A stretch of DNA of 64,000 nt from Methylocystis sp. (GTDB lineage Bacteria > Pseudomonadota > Alphaproteobacteria > Rhizobiales > Beijerinckiaceae), in NCBI GenBank assembly GCA_024506175.1, contig JAMBEQ010000266.1, positions 1 to 64,000 on the forward strand, written 5' to 3'. The notes beneath the pieces were generated by a model. It saw nothing but the letters and a program-made list of their open reading frames with translations, did not search any database and had not been told where the DNA came from. Positions within the stretch are counted from its first letter, which is position 1. Every line of letters starts with the position of its first letter. This document shows positions 49,372-57,554 of this stretch, one piece after another. A program made the position numbers and the translations under genes.

Positions 49372-49522
49372 GGATCCAGCATCGAGAACATATCCCTTCG
49401 AGCGGCTTCGACTCGTCGGGATACTCCCACGCCATCGGTCGGATGATCGCTCCGTCACCCGCACGAAAGCACCGAGCCTGACGCCCGCACTTCGTGCACG
49501 TGACAAGGATGTTCGTGTTCAC
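49328..49522 (-). CDS. Minus-strand zinc-ribbon protein, 64 aa
   Basis: TCTKCGRQARC near the start and ICSRCW later make a CxxC...CxxC ribbon. GTG start at 49522 overlaps (GTGA) the stop of the minus gene upstream, as in an operon. It extends 44 nt into the end of gpJ on the opposite strand. Unknown. Confidence 0.6.
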   Translation of the reverse strand: MNTNILVTCTKCGRQARCFRAGDGAIIRPMAWEYPDESKPLEGICSRCWILTPRRSPSRSRGSS

Positions 49523-49968
49523 CGCTTGCGAGTATCGCAGTCTTTTGCGTCCGAAGCATCGGACGGTGCCTCTGATGTCTGTCCCTCGCGCGTCTTCCAC
49601 TGGCATCCCGAGCAGAGCTTCGCAATGCCGACGCACCACGACTTGCCGTAGGGGCAGGGCGACCCTTGCCCCATCTGTCCCTCGATCGTGTGAGCAACGC
49701 AGAGCGCGCTCGGGATGCGGTCGCATTCGTCGTGGTCGCAGATCCACGGGCGCTCGGCGAGCATCCGGCGGGCGACGTCGCGTTCGCGCACGACGCGCTG
49801 CGCTGCGCTCTCGACGCTCTCCGCCCCCATGCCACCGAGGATGTCCCAGAGCACCGAGCGCAGGTGACCCTCGGCGCTGCGCGGGTCGACCCCGGCGAAC
49901 GAGTGCGTAGCTGCCGGCGTGTTCTGGCCAGAAGGTGTGCGACGTCCGCTCTGATCTCCACTGCTCAT
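49519..49968 (-). CDS. Minus-strand Cys-containing protein, 149 aa
   Basis: Translated from the complement of 49968. The centre has a helix with ESAAQRVVRERDVARRMLAERP and several Cys (WICDHDECDRIPSALCVAHTIEG, CPYGKSWCVGIAKLCSGCQW), a zinc-binding pattern. Overlaps the gene before and after by ATGA/GTGA. Probably a moron in the baseplate operon. Confidence 0.65.
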   Translation of the reverse strand: MSSGDQSGRRTPSGQNTPAATHSFAGVDPRSAEGHLRSVLWDILGGMGAESVESAAQRVVRERDVARRMLAERPWICDHDECDRIPSALCVAHTIEGQMGQGSPCPYGKSWCVGIAKLCSGCQWKTREGQTSEAPSDASDAKDCDTRKR

Positions 49969-50144
49969 GCTCCGAACAGATGCCGCATGATCGCGCGGTC
50001 GATCGCGATCTTCATCCAGAGCATCCCTTCGTTCTCCGCCTGCAGGCGCAGGAGCGCTTCGAGGTCGGCGTTCTTCAGCCGCGCGAGGAAGCGCCGATCG
50101 GACTCACGCGCCACGGCGCGCGCTCGCTTGACTCGTCTACCCAA
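49965..50144 (-). CDS. Minus-strand helical protein, about 59 aa
   Basis: Read on the complement: helical, ending KIAIDRAIMRHLFGA, overlapping the start of the 149-aa gene by ATGA. Possible start TTG at 50144 (59 aa) or GTG at 50114 (49 aa). Leads the three-gene minus operon; the operator palindrome at 50191 lies between it and the + gene at 50233. Confidence 0.5.
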   Translation of the reverse strand: MGRRVKRARAVARESDRRFLARLKNADLEALLRLQAENEGMLWMKIAIDRAIMRHLFGA

Positions 50145-50190
50145 GCGAGGATCACCCTAGAACGTCTCGCGAGCGGCGTCGAACCGAGCG

Positions 50191-50210
50191 CAGTCAAGAC
50201 GTCTTGACTG
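50191..50210 (+). promoter_or_regulatory. Operator-like perfect palindrome, copy 4
   Basis: CAGTCAAGACGTCTTGACTG, a perfect 20-bp palindrome between divergent genes (minus 49965-50144 and plus 50233). It overlaps the expected -35 zone of the plus gene. Confidence 0.65.
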
Positions 50211-50216
50211 ACGCCG

Positions 50217-50225
50217 TGATAGGCT
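50217..50225 (+). promoter_or_regulatory. Extended -10-like box next to the operator
   Basis: TGaTAggcT, 11 nt from TA to ATG 50233; the palindrome ends 6 nt upstream. Confidence 0.5.
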
Positions 50226-50232
50226 CTGCCGC

Positions 50233-52152
50233 ATGGCGCTCAAGCAGGGCCCGCTCACGCGCGACGAGATCATGTCGGTGTGGGCTGCTGCCTGCGACAA
50301 GAGTTACCGCGACCCGCTGCTCGACGCCGGAGACGGGCAGGGGCTCGAAGTCTACAGCCAAGCCGCCGAGCAGCTCGCGCGCGTCTCGCGCGCCATCGAC
50401 TCGACGACGCAGTCGCTTTACATCCTGCCATGGTCCGGGCAGACGGACGTGCCGGCGAGCGGCGAGATCAAGGCGACCGTCACGCTCACCATCACGCGAA
50501 CGGCGCTTCTCTCGAAGACGCTCGTGCTCGGCGCGGGACGCTTTTTCGTCGAAGAGGAGCAGACGGACGCGACGCCGAACGGACCGCTGCAGGTCTTCCC
50601 GGGCCGCGTCTACGTGCTGCAGAGCGATCTCGTCTTCCCCGCGGGCGAGCAGGGTCCGTTCACGGTCGTCGCCGAAGCCGTGCAGCCGGGCGCCGGCTAC
50701 AACAACCCGAGGCCCGACACAATCACGAGCACGTCGACGGTGCAGAACGGCTCGGGCTTCAACAACACGCTCGCGACGGTCATCGCGGCGAACCTCGCGA
50801 CGGCAACGCCGGGCTCGCCAGCGCGCGCGATCATCCAGTCCAAGAACAAGGCCGACACGTTCGTGCCCGACCACATCGGGCAGTACGTCTACTTCGTCGA
50901 CGGAGCGAACCAGGGCAAGGTCGCGCGCATCGTGAGCTTCGACGCCGCGCCCGATCCGGTCGCGAAGATCGGCAGCGTCGTCAGCATCGCGCTCGACTTC
51001 ACCGTCGACGCGACGACGTTCGCGGGTGTCTTCCAGGCGGGCGAGCAGGTGACGTTCTCCTCGGGCGCCGTGGGGCAGGTGCTCGGCACGGTCGCGCGCG
51101 GCGGCGTGCTCAAGCTCGCCTACCGCCTGCTCTCGGGCAGCTCTCCGGCGAATATCGGCGACACTGCGACGGGCGTGCTGAGCAGCGCGACGCTCACCGT
51201 GCGCACGTGCTTCGACGACGGGCTCTACACCGCGGAGGCGCCGAGCGGCTCGGTCGGCGGCGCGAGCTGGCGCGTGCTCGATTGGGCGGCGGGCTTCGGC
51301 ATCAGCGTCACGCACGACGCGAGCCCCGAGGGCGGCGCGCTCGGTGTGCTCGATGAGATCGGACGAGAGCGCGATCTCTCGCGCGCTCCGGGCGAGCCCG
51401 ACACACTTTACCGGCAGCGCGTCGCGACGCTCGCTGACGTCGTCAGCCCGAACGCGATCATGCGCGCTCTCTCGCGTACGCTCGGGGCGCTGCCGTGGTG
51501 CTTCCGCGAGGTCGGCTACCCGGAGCTGCGAGGCTGGTTCTACGACGGCGACCTCGGGCCCGCTGGCGCCTTCAGCAACACCGACGCGGCGATCGCGGCG
51601 CTCGACGACGCTTACGACACCGACGTCATCCTCTTCACAGGCACCGTGACGTCGGGCGCGTTCCTGAACACGCCGGGCACTGCCGAACACGTCGTGCTCG
51701 AAGACGCGAAGAACAACGTGTCCGTCTACGGCTTCTTCGGCAGTCTCACGGGCGGCAGCACGCTGCTCACGGTCATCCGCAAGAACGGCGAGCCGCCTGC
51801 GTCGCTGACGGGGCTTCACGTGCGCGGGCTCGAATCGGGCGCCATCTTCACGCCGACGAGCTTCTCGATCCCGAACAGCGTCGAGGACCGTCGCTTCCGG
51901 CTCGTCTTCGACTACACCGAGTTCCGCGCCTTCTTCCTCGTCGGGCTGCCGCGGCTCGGCTTCGGCGATCCGGGCTACGCCTACGACAAGGGCGTATCGG
52001 ACGCCTACGACGCGGTGCCGTACGACGCCTTCTACGACGGACAGCCTTTCGGTACAGCGGACGTCTACAGGCGCGTTTATCATGCAGTCGATCAGGCGCG
52101 CGCAGGCGGCGTCGGGTTCGACCTCTACATCGAAGACATCGGCTGCCCGTAG
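50233..52152 (+). CDS. Baseplate protein (gpI-like, fused/extended), 639 aa
   Basis: The C-terminal ~270 residues (LYRQRVATLADVVSPNAIMRALSRTLG..., PYDAFYDGQPFG...VYRRVYHAVDQARAGGVGFDLYIEDIGCP) resemble tail protein I/wedge domains, while the N-terminal ~350 residues look like a second baseplate beta domain. Probably replaces the usual short gpI. Follows the gpJ gene after a minus-strand interruption. Confidence 0.6.
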   Translation: MALKQGPLTRDEIMSVWAAACDKSYRDPLLDAGDGQGLEVYSQAAEQLARVSRAIDSTTQSLYILPWSGQTDVPASGEIKATVTLTITRTALLSKTLVLGAGRFFVEEEQTDATPNGPLQVFPGRVYVLQSDLVFPAGEQGPFTVVAEAVQPGAGYNNPRPDTITSTSTVQNGSGFNNTLATVIAANLATATPGSPARAIIQSKNKADTFVPDHIGQYVYFVDGANQGKVARIVSFDAAPDPVAKIGSVVSIALDFTVDATTFAGVFQAGEQVTFSSGAVGQVLGTVARGGVLKLAYRLLSGSSPANIGDTATGVLSSATLTVRTCFDDGLYTAEAPSGSVGGASWRVLDWAAGFGISVTHDASPEGGALGVLDEIGRERDLSRAPGEPDTLYRQRVATLADVVSPNAIMRALSRTLGALPWCFREVGYPELRGWFYDGDLGPAGAFSNTDAAIAALDDAYDTDVILFTGTVTSGAFLNTPGTAEHVVLEDAKNNVSVYGFFGSLTGGSTLLTVIRKNGEPPASLTGLHVRGLESGAIFTPTSFSIPNSVEDRRFRLVFDYTEFRAFFLVGLPRLGFGDPGYAYDKGVSDAYDAVPYDAFYDGQPFGTADVYRRVYHAVDQARAGGVGFDLYIEDIGCP

Positions 52153-52170
52153 CGGCGAAGGAACAAGGAC

Positions 52171-53781
52171 ATGCGACAGCTCGTCATCAACACGCAGGAG
52201 CGCGCGATCTCGACGGACATCAACCGTCTGCAGCTCTTCAAAGAGAAGAACCTCTCGGAGCTGTTTCGCTTCTGGCTCGACGCGATCGGCAGCGACGACG
52301 ACACCACGGGCGTCATCACCGAGCCGAACACGATCGAGACGCCGCTCCGCGCCGAGATCATCAACGGGCTCATGGTGACGCCCGCAGTCGGCACGACGGA
52401 CATCACGATCACGCCCGGGCTCGCGTTCGTCATGAACCCGGACGCGGCGCCGGATCTGTCGAACTACAAGTACGTCGCTGACGCGGGCATCCCGTCGCCG
52501 GGCACGCTCTCGATCGCGGCGGGCTCGGGCGGCGCGACGCGCATCGACGTCATCGAGTGCCAGATCAACTCGATCGACACCATCGTCACCGACAACCGCG
52601 ACATCTTCAACGCGACGACGGGCCTCTTCGGTGTCGCGACGGTCACGAAGGAGCGCGAGCGCCGGCTCACCTACCGCGTGCGGCAGGGCACGCCGGGCGC
52701 GGGCATGCCGGCGAACCAGGCCGGCTGGCTTCCGCTCTGCGTCGCGAGCGTGCCGAGCACCTCGGTGAACAACGACACCGTGACGTTCTGGGACGTGCGC
52801 CCGCTCATCGCGGACCGGCTCTTCGGCGCGTTCAACAACGCGCGCCTCTGGTCGCCGTTCGAGCAGCTCAACTACACGATCGACAGCGAGACGACGCCGG
52901 GCTCGGCGATCATGAACGGGCAGGTCAAGGTCGGTCTCGGCGCGCGGCGGCTCGGCGGCTACATGCGCCGCGGCACGCCGGGCACCGACGCGAACAACGT
53001 CGATCTCCTCGCGGCGGCGAACCTCGATCCCGCGTGGGTCGCTCCCGTGCAGGGGCGCTTCTTCTACGTCTACCTCATGACGCCGTTCGGGCTGCCGCGC
53101 TGGGCTCGGTACACGGACGCGACGAGCGGGTCGCGCCTGCCGCGCGCACCGCGCGGGCTTCTCGTGTCGAGCAACATCGCGCCGACGCACATGACGGGGC
53201 AACCTTCGGCGGGCGTCGGGCTCCCGGCATCGACCGGGCTCGGCGGCACGCACACGACGGGCATCTGCATCGCCGCGCCGGTCATCACGGCGGTCGGACC
53301 GCTCAAGGCGAGCGGCATCGGCGAAGGGCTCGTGCACTGGCTCGGCTCGAACGGCGGAGCCGCGGGCGCTGTCATCAAGACGCCGAGCAGCTCGACGAGC
53401 GCGCACTTCGACTTCACGATGACGCCGGGCACCGACTTCCCGGCGAACGCGAAGGCGGTCTACGTCGCGTTCCAGAACCTTCCGACGATGGCGGCGGGCG
53501 CGTCGTGGACGCTCGCCGACAGCGCGATTCAGACGCTTCTCCCGGGCGGGACGAACCCGGTGCACTCGCAGCCGCACGACGGCGTCGTTCCGGTCACGAA
53601 CACGCTCGGTGGCAGCACGACGATCGGCCTCTCGACGTCGGTGGCGCGCGTGCCGGTGCCGAACGTCTTCCCGGGCGCGGGCGCGGCGTGGACGCTGCGT
53701 TGGTTCATCAACTCCTTCGTCAACCTCGTCGGCGCGACGACGCCGAACCCGCAAGCCATCATCTGCGGCTGGGAGTTCTGA
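52171..53781 (+). CDS. Tail fibre / wedge-attached fibre protein, 536 aa
   Basis: Begins with a helical attachment region (RLQLFKEKNLSELFRFWLD) and then beta-rich fibre-like parts (ITPGLAFVMNPDAAPD, AGIPSPGTLSIAAGSGG). A good ribosome-binding site AAGGAAC precedes ATG. C-terminal region is Gly/Ala/Thr-rich like fibre tips. Last gene of the baseplate module. Confidence 0.6.
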   Translation: MRQLVINTQERAISTDINRLQLFKEKNLSELFRFWLDAIGSDDDTTGVITEPNTIETPLRAEIINGLMVTPAVGTTDITITPGLAFVMNPDAAPDLSNYKYVADAGIPSPGTLSIAAGSGGATRIDVIECQINSIDTIVTDNRDIFNATTGLFGVATVTKERERRLTYRVRQGTPGAGMPANQAGWLPLCVASVPSTSVNNDTVTFWDVRPLIADRLFGAFNNARLWSPFEQLNYTIDSETTPGSAIMNGQVKVGLGARRLGGYMRRGTPGTDANNVDLLAAANLDPAWVAPVQGRFFYVYLMTPFGLPRWARYTDATSGSRLPRAPRGLLVSSNIAPTHMTGQPSAGVGLPASTGLGGTHTTGICIAAPVITAVGPLKASGIGEGLVHWLGSNGGAAGAVIKTPSSSTSAHFDFTMTPGTDFPANAKAVYVAFQNLPTMAAGASWTLADSAIQTLLPGGTNPVHSQPHDGVVPVTNTLGGSTTIGLSTSVARVPVPNVFPGAGAAWTLRWFINSFVNLVGATTPNPQAIICGWEF

Positions 53782-53792
53782 GGAGCAGCACC

Positions 53793-54386
53793 ATGGGACC
53801 GGGCGACTACCTCGCAGCAGTTGGCGCGGCGTTCGGCGCTCTCGGCGCGATCATCGCGGCGCTCCTCAAGTACGCCGTCGACAAGCGCGACAAGGAGATC
53901 GACGACGACGTCGCCGAAGCGAAGAAGGCGGCGACCGAGAAGATCACCAAGCTCGAAGACGAGCACAAGGCGACGGCGAAGAAGCTCGAAGACGAGATCC
54001 GAAAGCTCGCCGACGAGAACAAGCACATCCTGCTTCGTCACTCCGACGATGCGCGCGAGTTCGAGCGCAAGCTGCACGCGGCCGAGATCGCGCACATCAA
54101 GCTCGAAGGCGAGATGAAGACGATCACGAAGACGAACGAGGCGATCGAAAAGGATCTTGCCGAGATCGCGCGCGGGATGGTGCCGCGCAAGGAGTGGGAA
54201 GAGCGGATGGATCGCTTCGAGGACACCATCTCGAAGCTCGACTCGAAGCTCGACAACTACGCGCGCGTCTCGCGGTGGAGCCCGCCGAGCGGAATGCCTG
54301 CCGTGCGCACGCCTCCGCTCCCGCGTGAAGAGGACGACATGCGCACATACAAGCCGCCGCGCGAACGTGGAGATCGCGACCGATGA
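53793..54386 (+). CDS. Membrane-anchored coiled-coil protein, spanin-like
   Basis: 197 aa. N-terminal hydrophobic helix (YLAAVGAAFGALGAIIAALLKYA), then ~120 residues of coiled coil (KKAATEKITKLEDEHKATAKKLEDEI) and a Pro-rich C-tail. This is the layout of i-spanin-like or of a virion-anchor protein. With the next gene it looks like part of a lysis cassette. GGAGCAGCACC before ATG. Confidence 0.55.
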   Translation: MGPGDYLAAVGAAFGALGAIIAALLKYAVDKRDKEIDDDVAEAKKAATEKITKLEDEHKATAKKLEDEIRKLADENKHILLRHSDDAREFERKLHAAEIAHIKLEGEMKTITKTNEAIEKDLAEIARGMVPRKEWEERMDRFEDTISKLDSKLDNYARVSRWSPPSGMPAVRTPPLPREEDDMRTYKPPRERGDRDR

Positions 54387-54730
54387 GCCGAGCAAGCGGA
54401 GAGCAAGAGCGAGTCATGCCGACCGAGCCCGAGAACGAGAACGAGCCCGGCAACGTCCCGACGCAGGAGCGAGCGCGCGAGCGTGATCCAGTGTGGATCA
54501 CGCTCGGCAACATGGGTACGACGGTCGGCGAGCACGGCCAGCGCATCGAGCGCATCGAGAACAAGGTCGACGTCGCGCACGATCTCGCGAAGGCGGCGGC
54601 GTCGAAGGTCGACGAGAAGGTCGCGCGCGAGGTCGCGTTCAGCGAGAGCTTCAGCCGGCTCACCATCGCGATCGTGCTGCTCCTCGTCTTGAACCTCGCC
54701 GTCATCGTGATGATGCTCGCGCGCCGGTAG
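54383..54730 (+). CDS. C-terminally anchored membrane protein, 115 aa
   Basis: Charged soluble N-terminus with a helical region (VGEHGQRIERIENKVDVAHD), then one C-terminal TM helix (LTIAIVLLLVLNLAVIVMML). The reverse topology of the previous gene suggests a partner. Starts in an ATGA overlap. Possible role in lysis or tail-tip anchoring. Confidence 0.55.
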   Translation: MSRASGEQERVMPTEPENENEPGNVPTQERARERDPVWITLGNMGTTVGEHGQRIERIENKVDVAHDLAKAAASKVDEKVAREVAFSESFSRLTIAIVLLLVLNLAVIVMMLARR

Positions 54731-54756
54731 CTTCAGGAAGGCCGATTGCTGCGCCG

Positions 54757-55098
54757 CTACGGGGTCGCACAGGCGTTTTCGCGGTGCGGTGGTACTCCCG
54801 GGCATTCCCGAGCTGGGCGGAGGAAGTTGGGATGGATCTCCTTCCCGCGTTTCCAGAACGGCGGAGCGGTCCTCTGCACGAGCACGCACACGGGCGCGAT
54901 GCCTGCGACGAAGCCGAGCGTCATCCCTTCGTAGCGCTTTCGCCAGCGGATCACGCGCACGATGCGGAACGTCTCTCTCCGGAAGACGACGAGCGCGTTC
55001 GGCTTCAGCCACTCGGGCAGCGCGTAGCCGTGACGATCGTACTCGCGCACGAGCGCGAGGAACCGATCGCGATCCACGACGAGCGCGCCGAGCGTCAC
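54757..55098 (-). CDS. Minus-strand hypothetical protein, 113 aa
   Basis: Read on the complement from GTG 55098. LGALVVDRDRFLALVREYDRHGYALPEWLKPNALVVFRRE then a hydrophobic helix (GMTLGFVAGIAPVCVLVQ) make a plausible small protein. Divergent from the plus gene at 55137. Probably an accessory moron, or possibly only an open frame; moderate support from gene density. Confidence 0.5.
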   Translation of the reverse strand: MTLGALVVDRDRFLALVREYDRHGYALPEWLKPNALVVFRRETFRIVRVIRWRKRYEGMTLGFVAGIAPVCVLVQRTAPPFWKRGKEIHPNFLRPARECPGVPPHRENACATP

Positions 55099-55123
55099 GC
55101 TTCGAGCTGATGCCGCTTCGGGA

Positions 55124-55129
55124 TAAGCT
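55124..55129 (+). promoter_or_regulatory. -10-like box, leaderless geometry
   Basis: TAagcT, 11 nt from TA to ATG 55137; TTCGAG at 55101 with 17-nt spacer is a possible -35. Confidence 0.45.
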
Positions 55130-55136
55130 CTCGGCC

Positions 55137-55595
55137 ATGAACATCGACATCGCAACTATCCTGCAGTGGCTTCAGCTCGTGCAGGACCACAAGTGGAATT
55201 ACCTCGGGCTCGTGATCGCGGTCACGCTCATCGGCTGGCTCACGTCGATGACGAGCGACTGGTCGAAGTTCCCGCTCACGATCCCGGGACGCTGGCAGCC
55301 TGCCGTCGCGGGCTTCCTCGGACTGCTCTACGCACCGCTCGTCGCGGGAGCTGCAGCGATGAAGGCGGGCACTCCGATCGGAGCTGCGATGCTCGGCGCG
55401 ATCGAGAGCGGCGTCTTCATGGCGGCGCTCACCGCGTTCCTCTACGACCTCGTCATTCGCGGCGTGCTCAACGGGACGGTGCCTTCGTGGCTCGCGTGGC
55501 TCTCGTTCAAGAACCAGCCCGGAGCGATCGATCTCAAGACGCGCAGCAGCAAGCCTCCGCCGAGCAACACTACCGCGGCGAAGCCGAAGGTGTGA
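55137..55595 (+). CDS. Multi-TM membrane protein, holin candidate, 152 aa
   Basis: Three or four hydrophobic stretches (YLGLVIAVTLIGWLTSM, PAVAGFLGLLYAPLVAGAA, GAAMLGAIESGVFMAALTAFLYDLVI) and a polar C-tail (KTRSSKPPPSNTTAAKPKV). This size and topology match phage holins or small permease-like proteins. Expressed from its own leaderless-type start. No partner endolysin is adjacent, so assignment is moderate. Confidence 0.55.
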   Translation: MNIDIATILQWLQLVQDHKWNYLGLVIAVTLIGWLTSMTSDWSKFPLTIPGRWQPAVAGFLGLLYAPLVAGAAAMKAGTPIGAAMLGAIESGVFMAALTAFLYDLVIRGVLNGTVPSWLAWLSFKNQPGAIDLKTRSSKPPPSNTTAAKPKV

Positions 55596-55993
55596 AGCAT
55601 CGAGTGCACGCGAGCGCGCCGTCGTGCGCGCTCGTCGGTGCGCGCCAGCGCACCACAAGAACGTCCTACCGGACGTTCTTCTCAATTCAACGATCGATCT
55701 CAATTACGACGAGAGATCATTCGATATGCGTCGTAATACGTCGTGGCGCGCGCGCCCGCGCACGCGCGCGTGTAATAAGTACCCCCCGTGGCCGAGCGTT
55801 CACACCGGGCTTCGTGGCAAAAGATATCGCTTTCCTCGGGTTAGCTCCTCAGTCGTGACGTCATTACTGCGATAACCCCGCGCGGCGTTTTGCCAATTAC
55901 GAATTGAGACGAAAAGTCTCGACGGTGTGCGCGGACGGAAGCTAATACGCAAAGACGATCGCCGAGCGCATCTGGCGCGGCATCGGCAGGAGC
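55596..55993 (+). other. AT-rich non-coding region with inverted repeats
   Basis: About 400 nt without a supported gene. Contains the hairpin at 55657-55680, an ATTACGACG/CGTCGTAAT pair (55703-55711 and 55729-55737), CAATT-acg-AATTG (55894-55906) and GAGAC-GAAAA-GTCTC (55906-55920). Several stretches are AT-rich compared with the surroundings. It lies between the lysis and replication modules: a candidate transcription terminator, promoter or origin region. Confidence 0.5.
55657..55680 (+). terminator. Perfect 10-bp hairpin, candidate bidirectional terminator
   Basis: AAGAACGTCC-tacc-GGACGTTCTT, 10-bp stem and 4-nt loop, with a T-rich right arm (GTTCTTC). No long U-tract, but the A-rich left and T-rich right sides fit a bidirectional stop. 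Confidence 0.5.
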
Positions 55994-57523
55994 ATGGTGG
56001 GAACAAGCCGACAGCCCGTCGAGGTCATCGTTCGCGACCGGATCTACGTCCGGATCGCGAAGGCCGAGACGAAGCTCTTCATCGAGCTGACGCGGGGCTT
56101 CGAGCACTTCAACCCCGAGCGCGCGATGAAGGAGAAGATCGGCGTCTTCTGCAAGGACGTGCCGCGCTACATCAAGACGTGGGAGCGCGCCGACGACGAG
56201 CGCGACCCGCGCTTCGAGTTCCTGACGTTCCCGCGCGGAGGCATGCGACGCGTGCGCGAAGCGCTCGACGAGGCGGGCGTGACGTGGGGACTCGAAGATC
56301 AACGCATCTACGGCGACCCGGTCGACATGCCCGAGCATCGCCGCTCGCTCTACGCGCATCAGGAAGAAGCTCTCGCCGCGATCCTCGAACGAGAGAACTG
56401 CCTGCTCCGCGCGCCGACCGGCAGCGGCAAGACGACCGTGATCCTCGCGCTCGCGGCGCGCGCGAAGGTGCCGATGCTCGTTGTCGTGCCGAACCGCGTG
56501 CTTTTCGACCAGTGGATCACGCGCGTGCACGACGAACTCGGCATCCCGATGAGCGAGATCGGCAAGGTCCGAGGCAAGACGTTCAAGCTCGCGCCCGTCA
56601 CGGTCGGCATCCAGAAGAGCGTCGCGATCCACCTCACCGAAGAAGCCGATCGCGACTACTTCGGCATCGTCGTCGCCGACGAGGTGCAGCTCTTCGCGGC
56701 GAAGACGTTCTTCGCGTGCGTCGACCCGTTCCCCGCGCGCTACCGCGTCGGCGTGAGCGCCGACCATCGCCGCAAGGATCGCAAGGAGTTTCTCATCAAG
56801 GATCTCTTCGACGACGTCGTCAAACACATCAAGCACGAGGATCTCGTCGCGAGCGGGCACGTGCTCGACGTCGAGGTGCGGGTCATCCCGACCGACTTCC
56901 GCGCCGACTGGTACGGAGCGGTCGAAGAGGAAGACGCGTCGCACGAGACGCCGAACTACGATCGCGATCGGCTGCTCCGCGAGATGGCGGCAGACGGCGC
57001 GCGCAATCGCCTCGCGATCGTCGCCGCGCGCGAGATGCTCGGCGAAGGAGAGCAGGTGCTCGTGCTCGTGTGGAACCGCGAGCACGGCATGACGATCGAG
57101 CAGGCGATCAGCGGCATGGGTTCGACGACGGGCCTCATGTTCGGAGGCGACGACTCGATCGCCGAGTTCAAGCGCACCGAAGCGGGCATCCGCGACGGCC
57201 GCATCAAGTGCGGCGTCGGCACCTACCAGGCTGTCGGGCTCGGCTTCGACATCCCGCGGCTCGGCTGCGCGGTGTGCGCCGGACCCATCGCGGGTAACGA
57301 GCAGCTCTTCAAGCAGGTGCGCGGGCGCGTGTGCCGGACGAGCACGGGCAAGAGCGGCGCGCGCCTCGTCTACCTCTGGGATCGCCACGTCTATCCCGAC
57401 CACCTCGCGAACATCGCGCGCTGGAACAAGCGCACCGTCGTGCGTTCCGAGTGGCCTGCACTCGGCGGCGGACCCGTCTGGGTGCCCGCAAAAGAGTGGA
57501 TCAAGAACAACCGAGCAGCCTGA
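55994..57523 (+). CDS. SF2 DNA/RNA helicase (UvsW/XPB-like)
   Basis: 509 aa. Q-motif region (LYAHQEEAL), Walker A APTGSGKTT (140-148), DEVQ Walker B (229-232), SADHRR motif III (255-260) and QVRGRVCR motif VI (441-448) are all present. The N-terminal ~110 residues are an extra domain. Resembles phage UvsW-type ATP-dependent helicases, which can act at R-loops or forks in origin-independent replication. AGGAGC ribosome-binding site before ATG. Confidence 0.85.
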   Translation: MVGTSRQPVEVIVRDRIYVRIAKAETKLFIELTRGFEHFNPERAMKEKIGVFCKDVPRYIKTWERADDERDPRFEFLTFPRGGMRRVREALDEAGVTWGLEDQRIYGDPVDMPEHRRSLYAHQEEALAAILERENCLLRAPTGSGKTTVILALAARAKVPMLVVVPNRVLFDQWITRVHDELGIPMSEIGKVRGKTFKLAPVTVGIQKSVAIHLTEEADRDYFGIVVADEVQLFAAKTFFACVDPFPARYRVGVSADHRRKDRKEFLIKDLFDDVVKHIKHEDLVASGHVLDVEVRVIPTDFRADWYGAVEEEDASHETPNYDRDRLLREMAADGARNRLAIVAAREMLGEGEQVLVLVWNREHGMTIEQAISGMGSTTGLMFGGDDSIAEFKRTEAGIRDGRIKCGVGTYQAVGLGFDIPRLGCAVCAGPIAGNEQLFKQVRGRVCRTSTGKSGARLVYLWDRHVYPDHLANIARWNKRTVVRSEWPALGGGPVWVPAKEWIKNNRAA

Positions 57524-57554
57524 CCTATCCCTAGCCTCCGCGGAGGATTCTCAC

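Noticed and set aside
50204-50225. TTGACT in the palindrome as -35 for the box at 50220
   Set aside because: Spacing is 10 nt, too short for a -35/-10 pair. The palindrome is better read as an operator overlapping the promoter.
50194-53754. 1186-codon open frame on the minus strand
   Set aside because: It runs opposite to clear baseplate and fibre genes. It is Arg-rich and lacks domains: a shadow of GC-rich codon usage.
54493-55110. Plus-strand open frame across the minus-strand gene
   Set aside because: Arg/His/Ala-rich with no ribosome-binding site; the opposite-strand protein has better composition.
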